In this document: piece by piece, positions 1-9,100 of the stretch
Layout of the letters: each line of letters opens with the position of its first letter
Position numbering within the stretch: position 1 is the stretch's first letter
Translations under genes and position numbers: made by a program
Assembly: GCA_038521825.1 (NCBI GenBank)
Contig: JBCBKL010000037.1
Location: forward strand, 1-26,219
Length of the DNA: 26,219 nt
Origin: JBCBKL01 sp038521825
Lineage (GTDB): Bacteria; Pseudomonadota; Alphaproteobacteria; Rhodobacterales; Rhodobacteraceae
Reading direction: 5' to 3'
Notes under the pieces: model-generated
Databases searched by the model: none
Seen by the model: only the letters and a program-made list of their open reading frames with translations
What the model was told of the DNA's origin: nothing

Positions 1-77
1 GTCTTGCCATGATCCACGTGACCAATCGTGCCAATGTTCACATGCGGCTTCGTGCGTTCAAACTTTTCCTTTGCCAT
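1..77 (-). CDS. tuf: Elongation factor Tu, N-terminal fragment (runs off window)
   Basis: The first 25 residues are visible. They begin MAKEKFERTKPHVNIGTIGH and enter the P-loop GHVDHGK, the invariant start of bacterial EF-Tu, the GTPase that delivers aminoacyl-tRNA to the ribosome. The ATG lies at 75-77 and is preceded by a strong Shine-Dalgarno (GAAGGAGG, 83-90). It follows fusA by 46 nt on the same strand, the usual str-operon order rpsL-rpsG-fusA-tuf. The gene is cut only by the window edge. The rest of the protein cannot be judged from here. Confidence 0.97.
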   Translation of the reverse strand, partial: MAKEKFERTKPHVNIGTIGHVDHGK

Positions 78-123
78 GATGGCCTCCTTCTCGTGCGGGC
101 GCCGGGGTCAAGCCCCTGCCCGG

Positions 124-2241
124 TTATGCGTATTTCGCCTGGATCTCTTCGCTGATGTTCTGCGGTACCGGATCGTAGTGATCGAACTGCATCGTGAACT
201 GCGCGCGGCCCGAAGACATCGAACGCAGGGTGTTGATGTAGCCGAACATATTCGCCAGCGGCACGAAGGCATCGATGGCGATTGCGTTGCCGCGTGTGTC
301 CTGACCCTGAACCTGACCGCGACGCGATGTCAGGTCGCCGATGATGCCACCGGTATATTCCTCAGGCGTGACAACCTCGACCTTCATGATCGGCTCCAGC
401 AGCTTGGCGCCCGCGCGCTTCATGCCTTCGCGCATGCACATCCGTGCCGCGATTTCAAAGGCCAGAACGCTGGAGTCGACGTCGTGGAACTTGCCGTCGA
501 TCAGCGCGACCTTAAAGTCGATGACCGGGAAGCCTGCCAGCGGACCGCTGTCCATGACCGAGTTGATGCCTTTTTCGACTCCCGGGATGTATTCCTTGGG
601 CACGGCACCACCAACGATCCGGGACTCGAACGAATAGCCTTCGCCCGCTCCAGTCGGCGTGATGATCATCTTCACTTCGGCGAACTGACCCGAACCACCC
701 GACTGTTTCTTGTGGGTGTAGGTGTGTTCGATCTCGTGACCGATGGTCTCACGATAAGCCACTTGCGGCGCACCGATGTTCGCCTCAACCTTGAACTCGC
801 GCTTCAGACGATCGACGAGGATGTCGAGGTGAAGTTCACCCATCCCCTTCATAATGGTCTGACCGCTTTCGAGATCGGTTTCGACGCGGAACGACGGATC
901 TTCGGCCGCGAGACGCGCCAGACCCTGCGACATCTTCTCTTGGTCGTTCTTCGTCTTGGGTTCGACCGCAATCTCGATCACCGGATCGGGGAACGTCATC
1001 GTTTCCAGAACCACCGGATCTTTGTCATCACATAGCGTGTCACCCGTGGTCGTGTCTTTCAGACCGGCAAGAGCAATGATGTCACCCGCGAAGGCTTCTT
1101 CGATTTCTTCGCGGTTGTTCGAGTGCATCATCATCATCCGACCAACGCGCTCTTTCTTGCCCTTGGTCGAGTTCAGCATCGAACCACCCTTTGTCAGAGT
1201 GCCCGAATAGATGCGCGTAAAGGTCAGTGAGCCGACGAACGGGTCATTCATGATTTTGAACGCCAGGCCCGAGAAGGCCATATCGTCGTCGGCACGGCGT
1301 GCGATGTTCCGTTCTTCGGCCTCGTCGCCCGGCTTGAAGCCCATGTAATCGACAACGTCGAGCGGGCTCGGAAGATAGTCGATCACGGCGTTGAGCAATG
1401 GCTGGACGCCTTTGTTCTTGAACGCGGATCCCGCCAGAACCGGAACGAACGACATGCTGAGTGTACCCTTGCGTATCAACTTGCGCAGGGTCGCCTCGTC
1501 AGGCTCGTTGCCTTCGAGGTAGGCTTCCATCGCATCGTCGTCTTGTTCGACTGCGTTCTCGACCAGCTTAGCGCGCCATTCTTCGCAGGTTGCCTTGAGA
1601 TCGTCGCGAATTTCGCGCTGCTCCCATGTGGCACCCAGGTCCTCGCCGGCCCAGACCCATTCTTTCATAGTCACGAGGTCGACAATGCCTTCGAGCGCGT
1701 TTTCCGCACCGATCGGGATCTGGATCGGGCAGGCAATGGCGCCTGTCCGGTCTTCGATCATGTGAACGCAGTTGAAGAAGTCGGCGCCGATCTTGTCCAT
1801 TTTGTTAACAAAGACGATGCGCGGCACTTTGTAACGGTCGGCCTGGCGCCAAACCGTTTCTGTCTGAGGCTCAACACCGGCGTTGGCGTCGAGAACCGCA
1901 ACCGCACCGTCGAGAACGGCCAGCGAACGCTCAACTTCGATGGTGAAGTCAACGTGGCCGGGGGTGTCGATGATGTTAAAGCGGTGCTTGGGCGTGTCCG
2001 CCGTTTGGCCGTCTTCGGTGCGTTCCCAGAACGTGGTTGTCGCAGCCGACGTGATGGTGATGCCGCGTTCCTGCTCCTGCTCCATCCAGTCCATCGTGGC
2101 GGCACCATCGTGGACCTCACCGATGTTGTGAGACTTACCCGTATAGTACAGGATCCGTTCCGACGTGGTGGTCTTACCAGCGTCGATATGGGCCATGATC
2201 CCGAAGTTGCGGTAGCGTTCGAGCGGATATTCGCGTGCCAT
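124..2241 (-). CDS. fusA: Elongation factor G (translocase GTPase)
   Basis: EF-G uses GTP to move tRNAs and mRNA through the ribosome, and acts with RRF in ribosome recycling. At 705 aa it has the usual EF-G length. The GTPase motifs are intact: G1 AHIDAGKTTT at residues 17-26, GITIT near 60, DTPGHVD at 92-98 and NKMD at 146-149. The C-terminal domain IV/V signature (GGIIGDLTSRRGQVQG) is also present. The start is the ATG at 2241 with GAGGAA about 8 nt upstream. It lies 27 nt after rpsG and 46 nt before tuf, all on one strand, so it is the third gene of the str operon. The very long plus-strand open frames over it are antisense shadows. Confidence 0.98.
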   Translation of the reverse strand: MAREYPLERYRNFGIMAHIDAGKTTTSERILYYTGKSHNIGEVHDGAATMDWMEQEQERGITITSAATTTFWERTEDGQTADTPKHRFNIIDTPGHVDFTIEVERSLAVLDGAVAVLDANAGVEPQTETVWRQADRYKVPRIVFVNKMDKIGADFFNCVHMIEDRTGAIACPIQIPIGAENALEGIVDLVTMKEWVWAGEDLGATWEQREIRDDLKATCEEWRAKLVENAVEQDDDAMEAYLEGNEPDEATLRKLIRKGTLSMSFVPVLAGSAFKNKGVQPLLNAVIDYLPSPLDVVDYMGFKPGDEAEERNIARRADDDMAFSGLAFKIMNDPFVGSLTFTRIYSGTLTKGGSMLNSTKGKKERVGRMMMMHSNNREEIEEAFAGDIIALAGLKDTTTGDTLCDDKDPVVLETMTFPDPVIEIAVEPKTKNDQEKMSQGLARLAAEDPSFRVETDLESGQTIMKGMGELHLDILVDRLKREFKVEANIGAPQVAYRETIGHEIEHTYTHKKQSGGSGQFAEVKMIITPTGAGEGYSFESRIVGGAVPKEYIPGVEKGINSVMDSGPLAGFPVIDFKVALIDGKFHDVDSSVLAFEIAARMCMREGMKRAGAKLLEPIMKVEVVTPEEYTGGIIGDLTSRRGQVQGQDTRGNAIAIDAFVPLANMFGYINTLRSMSSGRAQFTMQFDHYDPVPQNISEEIQAKYA

Positions 2242-2268
2242 TTGGCTGCTTCCTCAGACTGAGATTAA

Positions 2269-2739
2269 TTACCAGCGATAATGCGAGAAGGCCTTGTTGG
2301 CCTCTGCCATCTTGTGGGTGTCTTCGCGCTTTTTCACGGCCGATCCGCGGGATTGCACAGCATCCAGCAGCTCGCCGGCAAGGCGTTCTTCCATCGTGTT
2401 TTCGTTCCGCGAGCGTGAGGCATTGATCAGCCAGCGGATCGCCAAGGCTTCGCGGCGCTCGGGGCGAACCTCGACCGGTACCTGATAGGTCGCACCACCA
2501 ACACGGCGCGAGCGCACTTCGACGGACGGCTTGATGTTATCGAGGGCCTCATGGAAGACCTCGATAGGCGCACGCTTGATCTTGTTCTCGATCCGGTCGA
2601 GTGCGTTGTAGACGATCTTCTCTGCGACCGACTTTTTGCCGTCGATCATCAGGTTGTTCATGAATTTGGTCAGTACGAGATCGCCAAACTTGGCGTCGGG
2701 CAGGACCTGGCGTTTTTCTGCGGCGTGACGGCGCGACAT
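2269..2739 (-). CDS. rpsG: 30S ribosomal protein S7
   Basis: S7 binds the 3' major domain of 16S rRNA, nucleates assembly of the 30S head and contacts the E-site tRNA. The 156-aa product starts MSRRHAAEKR and contains the family signature DAKFGDLVLTKFMNNLM, then RSRRVGGATYQVPVEV, with the usual C-terminus (KAFSHYRW). ATG at 2739 with AGAGGA upstream. It starts 12 nt after the rpsL stop and 27 nt before fusA, so it is clearly co-transcribed. In enterobacteria S7 is the autogenous repressor of this operon. Whether that holds here cannot be seen from the sequence. Confidence 0.98.
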   Translation of the reverse strand: MSRRHAAEKRQVLPDAKFGDLVLTKFMNNLMIDGKKSVAEKIVYNALDRIENKIKRAPIEVFHEALDNIKPSVEVRSRRVGGATYQVPVEVRPERREALAIRWLINASRSRNENTMEERLAGELLDAVQSRGSAVKKREDTHKMAEANKAFSHYRW

Positions 2740-2751
2740 GGATTTTTCCTC

Positions 2752-3123
2752 TTACTTCGGACGCTTCGCGCCGTACTTCGAACGGCGCTGCTTCCGGTCT
2801 TTGACGCCCTGCGTATCCAGAACACCCCGTAGGATGTGGTAACGGACACCGGGAAGGTCTTTCACACGGCCGCCGCGGATCAGAACAACCGAGTGTTCCT
2901 GCAGGTTGTGGCTTTCACCGGGGATATAGCTGATGACCTCAAAGCCATTGGTCAGGCGCACCTTGGCAACCTTCCGCATGGCCGAGTTCGGCTTTTTCGG
3001 GGTCGTCGTGTAAACGCGCGTGCAGACACCACGTTTTTGGGGGCACTGCTCGAGGTGCATCGACTTTGAGCGCTTTACTTTTGGCTGCCGCGGCTTGCGG
3101 ATCAGCTGTTGGATCGTTGGCAT
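2752..3123 (-). CDS. rpsL: 30S ribosomal protein S12
   Basis: S12 lies at the decoding centre and controls tRNA selection accuracy. The product starts MPTIQQLIRKPRQP and is 123 aa, the family's usual length. The frame stays open 9 codons upstream (to 3150), but that extension is not part of the family, so the ATG at 3123 is chosen. The segments TTPKKPNSAMRK and GGRVKDLPGVRYH are intact, including both lysines whose substitution gives streptomycin resistance in other bacteria, so the allele looks streptomycin-sensitive. The Asp in VKDLPG is the site methylthiolated by RimO in many bacteria. First gene of the str operon, about 220 nt downstream of a strong promoter. Its SD is weak (GGGAAAG, distant). 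Confidence 0.97.
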   Translation of the reverse strand: MPTIQQLIRKPRQPKVKRSKSMHLEQCPQKRGVCTRVYTTTPKKPNSAMRKVAKVRLTNGFEVISYIPGESHNLQEHSVVLIRGGRVKDLPGVRYHILRGVLDTQGVKDRKQRRSKYGAKRPK

Positions 3124-3346
3124 TCCGGTTCTTTCCCGTATCAACAACACATGTGTCGTGCGGGGCTGGCCCGCGGTTTCATATCAACGTGCAATCATGC
3201 GTCCACAAATGCACAAAAACCGCATGCGCCCCTGATTGGAACGACGCGGTAGGTTTCCAGAGGATCGGGCCAATGCGGGGCCGGATCGTGTCCACTACAG
3301 TTCTGAATTCGGGTTGCGGGGCGACCCCCGGGTCCGAGATAGCGGG
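3124..3346 (-). other. Untranslated leader of the str operon
   Basis: About 220 nt lie between the predicted start site and rpsL. There is no convincing coding frame: a 110-aa minus-strand frame (3179-3511) runs across the promoter and resembles nothing. The leader contains GC-rich inverted segments near 3310-3335 (CCCGGGGGTCGCCCC on the RNA strand). Ribosomal-protein leaders of this length are often regulatory, but I recognise no specific motif. Confidence 0.4.
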
Positions 3347-3375
3347 CGTATAGGGGGAGTCGCGAACAGTGTCAA
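3347..3375 (-). promoter_or_regulatory. Sigma-70-type promoter of the str operon (rpsL-rpsG-fusA-tuf)
   Basis: On the minus strand there is a perfect -35 hexamer TTGACA (3370-3375), a 17-nt spacer and a -10 hexamer TATACG (3347-3352). This is the best promoter match in the window. The predicted start, near 3340, gives a leader of about 215 nt before rpsL. Hexamers and spacing are seen directly; use as the promoter is inferred. Confidence 0.8.
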
Positions 3376-3448
3376 CACAATCCCTTAACGCTTGCGTCAG
3401 CAACCAGGGCTTGCAAAGCTGCGATGACAAGAACGACAGGCACATCCC

Positions 3449-4255
3449 ATGCAAGTGATTGGCATCTGCCGATTTTCCTATCCAGCCATTGGCGGTTTTC
3501 AGGTCGAGCATGAAACGATCGAGGACCGGATCCGCTACCTCTACCAGCTGGAGCGGCTAGAGGAACGGTTTCGGTGTTTCGAGACGATCACCCTGCCCGC
3601 GCTCAAGGCCCAAACCGATGCCGATTTCGACCTGGTTATCGTGGTGGGCGACAGCCTGCCAGCGGAACATCTTGACCGTTTGCACGAGCTGACCGCAGAC
3701 ATTCCGCAAGTCAGTATCGTCGCGCGACCACCTATGAACCACCGCGCCGCGATGAAAGACGTTCTCAACGCCGCGCGTCGCGAACCTGATGCCCCCTGTC
3801 TGCAGTTTCGACAGGATGACGATGATGCAGTGGCTGTCGATTTCATCGAACGTCTGCGTCTGGCCGTGGCCGAATGCGGGTCGTTGACGGCAAACCATCC
3901 TAGCGTCGTCTTTGATTTCAACAGAGGGTTCATCGCAGAGGCCGACGCGCGTGGGATCCGCGCGAAATCTGTGGTGCGGTCCCTCGACGTGGCAGCGATG
4001 GCGATGCACGCCGCGGGTGGGCACAGGAACACGATCATGAATTTCGCCCACCACAAGATCAACCAATTCATGCCAGTCGTGAGCTATACTGACACGCCGA
4101 TGTTCGTACGCACTCACAACCAGTTCAATGACTCGCGGCAAAAACCTGTAAAGGCGGTCCCACTGGAACCATTAACTGTTGAAGAGGAACAACTGTTTCG
4201 CGATCGGTTCGCTATTGATGCGGCAGCCGTGAGATCAGCCTTTTCAGCCCTGTAG
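3449..4255 (+). CDS. Putative rhamnosyltransferase-like glycosyltransferase (copy 1)
   Basis: The 268-aa protein resembles the alphaproteobacterial putative rhamnosyltransferase family (GT-A fold). These are cytoplasmic enzymes thought to add sugars to surface polysaccharide or glycolipid. It opens with a short strand, IGICRFSY, followed by FETITLPALKAQTDADFDLV and the acidic metal/nucleotide-sugar-binding run FRQDDDDAV at residues 120-128, which serves as the DXD motif. A second enzyme of the same family and exactly comparable length lies at 5117-5923. This copy is the only gene in the window on the plus strand. It converges on the DMT transporter and overlaps its 3' end by 12 nt, and it starts about 75 nt from the divergent str promoter. 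No strong SD is visible. The real acceptor and donor are unknown. Confidence 0.8.
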   Translation: MQVIGICRFSYPAIGGFQVEHETIEDRIRYLYQLERLEERFRCFETITLPALKAQTDADFDLVIVVGDSLPAEHLDRLHELTADIPQVSIVARPPMNHRAAMKDVLNAARREPDAPCLQFRQDDDDAVAVDFIERLRLAVAECGSLTANHPSVVFDFNRGFIAEADARGIRAKSVVRSLDVAAMAMHAAGGHRNTIMNFAHHKINQFMPVVSYTDTPMFVRTHNQFNDSRQKPVKAVPLEPLTVEEEQLFRDRFAIDAAAVRSAFSAL

Positions 4256-5113
4256 GACCAGCCGCTCACGATATAACGTGAAGAGGCCACTGGCCACGAC
4301 AATGCCAGCTCCCAAAAGGGTAAGCGGGTCGGGCCAGTGTCCAAATACAGCCCATCCAAGCAGTAAAGCCCAAAGCAGTCCGGTGTATCGGAACGGCGCG
4401 ATAAACGAGATATCGCCAGTGCGCATCACGAGCACGCTGAACAAATACCCGCCGATGATCAGAAACGAGGACCCTGCCACCAGCAATGCCAAACGGGTAT
4501 CAAGCGGGGCCCATTCTTCAGTCGCGACCGTCGCGATGGCGGAGAAGATCAAGACACCGACCGATGCCGCAAGCGTGACTGTCATCGACGGGACGTCCGC
4601 CGACATCCGGCGGGTCGTGAGGTCACGGACGGTCACGCACAGCACCGCGCCCAGGGCATAAAGCGCGAAGACATTGAACCCTTCAGGCCCCGGCCTGAGG
4701 ATCAAGACGACGCCGACAAACCCGAACAGGATCGCGGCAAATCGGCGCCAACCGACGGCTTCGCGAAACAAGAGCGCGGCACCCAAAGTCACGGTCAGCG
4801 GCAGGACCTGCAAGATCGCGGTGACGTTCGCCAGCGGCATCTTCAGCAGAGCGGTTATGAAAAAGAAGGCCGCCCCGACCTCGGCCGCGCTGCGGACACC
4901 TATGAGCACCCAATCTTGCCTGCCAATCCGCAAATCAAGCCCACCCATGGCGTGGACCAGCCCGAGGATGAGGGCAGTTGCGAGAATGCCCCGCAATGTA
5001 AGCAGTTGGAAAAGCGGAAGGGCACCACCAGTCGCCTTGATACAGACATCGTTCAGCGTAAAGGACGCCATCGAAGCCATCATCAGAAAGGCGCCGCGTA
5101 TGTTTGGCGACAT
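4244..5113 (-). CDS. DMT-superfamily (EamA-type) membrane transporter
   Basis: A 289-aa inner-membrane protein with about ten hydrophobic segments in two EamA-like halves. The first half ends with the family-typical join GWRRFAAILFGFVGVVLILRPG, and the second includes FIAPFRYTGLLWALLLGW. EamA proteins export or import small metabolites such as amino acids, nucleosides or S-adenosylmethionine. Substrate cannot be read from sequence. It starts (ATG 5113) only 3 nt after the stop of the upstream glycosyltransferase, so the two form an operon. Its 3' end overlaps that of the opposing glycosyltransferase by 12 nt. Position between two glycosyltransferases raises, but does not prove, a role in supplying or flipping a precursor. 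Confidence 0.88.
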   Translation of the reverse strand: MSPNIRGAFLMMASMASFTLNDVCIKATGGALPLFQLLTLRGILATALILGLVHAMGGLDLRIGRQDWVLIGVRSAAEVGAAFFFITALLKMPLANVTAILQVLPLTVTLGAALLFREAVGWRRFAAILFGFVGVVLILRPGPEGFNVFALYALGAVLCVTVRDLTTRRMSADVPSMTVTLAASVGVLIFSAIATVATEEWAPLDTRLALLVAGSSFLIIGGYLFSVLVMRTGDISFIAPFRYTGLLWALLLGWAVFGHWPDPLTLLGAGIVVASGLFTLYRERLVLQG

Positions 5114-5116
5114 GCG

Positions 5117-5923
5117 CTAGAGGCCCTTCAACATGTCGATGCTCACCCCGAAGTGCCTACGCAGCTGGCGGCGCATCCGCTCGGGTGGCAGGGTGTGGGT
5201 TTTGCCAAGCTGCGACGGGTTCGATTTGTTGTCGCCATGAATGGTACGGATGAAGCCGGGCACCGAGATGCTGGAATAGGTATTGAAGTGCTGGGGAAAG
5301 GCCCGGTGGTTGAAGCGATAGGGATTGTCGCGAAAGTCCGCCGGAGCGAGCAGGGCCGCACCGGTCGACAGAGGCGCGCGTTCGCGGGCATCGAACACCT
5401 CGTTCTCACCATCCTGCCAGCGCACATAAAAACCTTTGTTGCAGGCGATGATCGTCGGGTCCTTTGGTCCCTGGAGATCAAGCATCGCCGCTGCGATCCG
5501 CGTGTTCCGCGCGACAAATTCCAGATCGACCGCGTCGTCGTCATCGAGACGGAACAGAATGCGGTGCGAGCATCCACCAACCGGAACGAGATCGTAAGCT
5601 GTGCGCAGCAGGCCATAGTGGGCACCCACATCGACCGGGAGGCAATGGAAATTCGGCAGCGGCTCAAGCAGATCTGCGAGGCGACCCAGATACGCCGCAG
5701 GCATCTGAGAGGACGTGATGACCACGCATTCAAAATCCTGATCGGTCTGGCGTGCAAGTGACGGCAGGCAAAGCTTTTCGAACAGATCAAACCGAAGCGC
5801 CATCCGGGCGGGGCTGAAAAGGTGCTCCGCTATGGCGTCAACGCTGTCGAACTGCTCAGTGTAGTAGGTGGTTGTAAGGACCGAGAACCGAACGACACCG
5901 ATCGTCTTCGTCGTATAGGCCAA
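5117..5923 (-). CDS. Putative rhamnosyltransferase-like glycosyltransferase (copy 2)
   Basis: Paralogue of the gene at 3449-4255. Shared features are an N-terminal IGVVRFSV strand, the segment LPSLARQTDQDFECVV and an acidic run FRLDDDDAVD (about residues 124-133) as the metal-binding DXD. The chosen start is TTG at 5923. It gives 268 aa, the same length as copy 1, places the IGVVRFSV strand at the same distance from the N-terminus, and has a purine-rich AGAGGGCAGGGG just upstream. A GTG at 5968 in the same frame would add 15 residues with no family counterpart (MGDGDPRVFDRGQG...). The downstream transporter follows by 3 nt. Family membership is reasonably sure; sugar specificity is not. Confidence 0.8.
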   Translation of the reverse strand: MAYTTKTIGVVRFSVLTTTYYTEQFDSVDAIAEHLFSPARMALRFDLFEKLCLPSLARQTDQDFECVVITSSQMPAAYLGRLADLLEPLPNFHCLPVDVGAHYGLLRTAYDLVPVGGCSHRILFRLDDDDAVDLEFVARNTRIAAAMLDLQGPKDPTIIACNKGFYVRWQDGENEVFDARERAPLSTGAALLAPADFRDNPYRFNHRAFPQHFNTYSSISVPGFIRTIHGDNKSNPSQLGKTHTLPPERMRRQLRRHFGVSIDMLKGL

Positions 5924-6051
5924 TTGCCCCTGCCCTCTGTCAAATACCCGCGGGTCGCCATCACCCACGACGCTTTATCATTCAAGCCCGGTCGTCGCCG
6001 AACCGGAGCATGCAAAGTAAAATTACAAACCTTGAGGGAAGTGCAAAGGCC

Positions 6052-6080
6052 AAAAAATGCCCCCGCGCAAGCACGGGGGC
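6052..6080 (-). terminator. Intrinsic terminator of the rpoBC operon
   Basis: In the minus direction a 7-bp GC stem GCCCCCG/CGGGGGC (6059-6065 with 6074-6080, 8-nt loop) is followed by TTTTTT (complement of 6052-6057). It lies 21 nt after the rpoC stop. A T5 tract on the other side (6081-6085) means it could also work on the plus strand, although no plus-strand gene needs it. Confidence 0.9.
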
Positions 6081-6101
6081 TTTTTGACATTCTGGATGCG
6101 A

Positions 6102-9100
6102 TTACTCGCGGCTGTCTTCGGTCGGATCGATGACAGTATCGAACGCGCTGGCGCCGACAAAATCATCCGTTGGCGCTGCAAGGGCTGCCGCAGCTTCGGC
6201 TTCTTCGCGACGCGCTTCGATGACCACGTTGTCACGTTCCTGCGCGATGCGGCGAACCCGCTGCGTCGCACCACCAGTACCCGCCGGGATAAGGCGGCCA
6301 ACGATGACGTTCTCTTTCAGGCCAACCAGCTTGTCTTTCTTGCCCTGAACCGAGGCCTCGGTCAGAACCCGCGTGGTTTCCTGGAAGGACGCAGCCGAGA
6401 TAAAGCTGCGTGTCTGCAGCGACGCCTTAGTGATACCAAGCAGGATGGGTTCGCCCTGTGCGGGGCGGCCACCTTTCGACAGGGCTTTTTCATTGGCCGC
6501 GTCGAATTCCTGCTTGTCGACGTGTTCACCTTTCAACAGCGTGGTGTCACCGCTTTCCTGGATCTCCCATTTCTGGAGCATCTGGCGAACAATCACTTCG
6601 ATGTGCTTGTCGTTGATCTTCACGCCTTGCAGACGATAGACGTCCTGCACCTCGTCGATCATGTAGTCAGCCAGCGCCTCGACACCCATGATGGACAGGA
6701 TGTCATGGGGCGCAGGGTTGCCGTCCATGATGTAGTCGCCCTTCTGAACGAAGTCGCCTTCGGCAACGGGAAGGTGCTTCCCTTTGGGCACCATGTACTC
6801 GACCTTGTCCAGCGTTTCGTCAGCGGGCTCGATCGCGATGCGGCGCTTGTTCTTGTAGTCCTTCCCAAAGCGCACATACCCATCGATCTCCGCAATAATG
6901 GCGTGGTCTTTGGGGCGACGCGCCTCAAAGAGTTCGGCCACACGCGGCAGACCACCGGTAATGTCTTTGGTCTTGGCGCCCTCGCGGGGGATACGTGCAA
7001 CAACGTCCCCGGCTTTGACCTCCTGACCGTCCTCGACAGAAAGGATCGCATCGACCGACATCGGATAGGTGACAGGGTTGCCAGCATCGTTGCGGACAGG
7101 CTCACCATCGGGTCCGACAAGAATGATCTCAGGCTTGAGCTCATTTCCTTTCGGCGCCGTGCGCCAGTCGATGACGATCTTCTGCGTCATGCCTGTCGCG
7201 TCGTCGGTTTCATCGCGAACGGCGATGCCGCTGACCAGATCGACAAATTTCGACGTACCGTCCTTCTCGGCGATAATGGGCAGCGTGTAGGGATCCCACT
7301 CAAAGAGCTTGTCGCCTCGCGCAACATCCTGACCGTCGGTGACGAACAGTTTGGAGCCATAACCCAGCTTGTGGCTGGCACGCTCTTCGCCGTTTTCATC
7401 GTGGATCGCCAGTTTCATGTTCCGGCCCATGACCAGCATATCACCCGCCAAGTTTTTTAGGGTCTGCGCGTTATCAAAGACGATCTTGCCGGCCTGGCTC
7501 GCCTCAAGGAACGATTGCTGACCGCCCTGCGCGACGCCACCGATGTGGAAGGTCCGCATCGTCAACTGCGTGCCCGGTTCACCGATCGATTGTGCGGCTA
7601 TGATACCGACAGCCTCACCGGTATTGACCATCGTGCCGCGTGCGAGGTCGCGACCATAGCACATAGCACAGACGCCCTCTTCGGCCTCACAGGTCAGCGG
7701 CGATCGCATACGGGCCGACTGAACGCCGGCGTCGTTGATGTTATCGGCCATGCGTTCGTCGATCAGGGTACCTGCTGCCACCAGGACCTCGTCCGTGCCC
7801 GGACGCAGGATATCTTCGGCAGCGACACGGCCCAGCAGACGCTCGGCCAGCGACGCGACGACTTCACCGTCATTCACGGCCGCTTCGGCAGTGATGGCAT
7901 TCTCGGTACCGCAGTCCGGCATCCGCACAATGCAGTCTTGCGCCACGTCAACCAGACGACGGGTCAGGTAACCCGAGTTCGCGGTCTTAAGAGCCGTATC
8001 CGACAGACCCTTACGCGCGCCGTGGGTCGAGTTGAAGTACTCGAGAACGGTCAGACCTTCCTTGAAGTTCGAGATGATCGGCGTCTCGATGATGTCACCG
8101 TTCGGCTTGGCCATCAGGCCACGCATGCCGCCCAGCTGCTTCATCTGTGTGACCGAGCCCCGCGCACCCGAATGGGCCATCATGTAGACTGAGTTTGGTT
8201 CGCGATCCGCACCCTCGTCGTCCTTCATGGTGGCAGAGATCGAGCCCATCATGGCGTCCGTGACCTTGTCGTTGCATTTCGACCAGGCATCAACGACCTT
8301 GTTGTACTTCTCACCCTGGGTGATCAGACCATCCATGTATTGCTGTTCGAAGTCCTTGACCTGCTCGCGCGTCTCATCGACGATCGACCACTTGTTGTCA
8401 GGGATCAGCATGTCGTCCTTACCGAAGGAGATCCCGGCACGGAACGCTTCTTTGAAGCCGAGCGACATGATCTGATCGCAGAAGATAACTGACTCTTTCT
8501 GACCGCAATAACGATAGACAGTGTCGATAACCTGCTGCACCTCTTTCTTCCGTAGAAGCCGGTTAACCAGATCGAACGGAGCCTTCGCGTTCAGTGGCAG
8601 AAGCGAACCAAGACGAACCCGTCCCGGTGTCGTTTCGAAACGCATCATGACTTCCTGCCCGGTCTCATCAATCTGCGGCACACGGGCCGTGATCTTGGCG
8701 TGTAGATGAACTTCGCCGGAAACAAGGGCGTGCTCGACCTCTTCGATCGAGCCGAAGACCATACCTTCGCCCTGCATCCCCTCACGCTCCAGCGTCACAT
8801 AGTAAAGACCCAGGATCATATCCTGAGACGGAACAATGATCGGCGCACCGTTTGCCGGCGACAGAACGTTGTTCGTCGACATCATAAGCACGCGCGCTTC
8901 CAGCTGCGCTTCGAGCGAAAGCGGCACGTGAACGGCCATCTGGTCACCGTCAAAATCGGCGTTAAAGGCCGAACAAACAAGCGGGTGAAGCTGGATCGCC
9001 TTGCCTTCGATCAGCACAGGCTCAAACGCCTGGATGCCAAGACGGTGCAGGGTCGGTGCGCGGTTCAGCATGACCGGGTGTTCGCGGATCACCTCATCTA

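Noticed and set aside
28..1035. 335-aa plus-strand open frame over fusA (and similar long frames over rpoC, rpoB, rplA and mct)
   Set aside because: These are antisense shadows of highly conserved minus-strand genes in GC-rich DNA. They show no family resemblance and no SD.
3179..3511. 110-aa minus-strand frame upstream of rpsL
   Set aside because: It spans the str promoter and overlaps the start of the plus-strand glycosyltransferase. Its sequence is low-information and lacks an SD.
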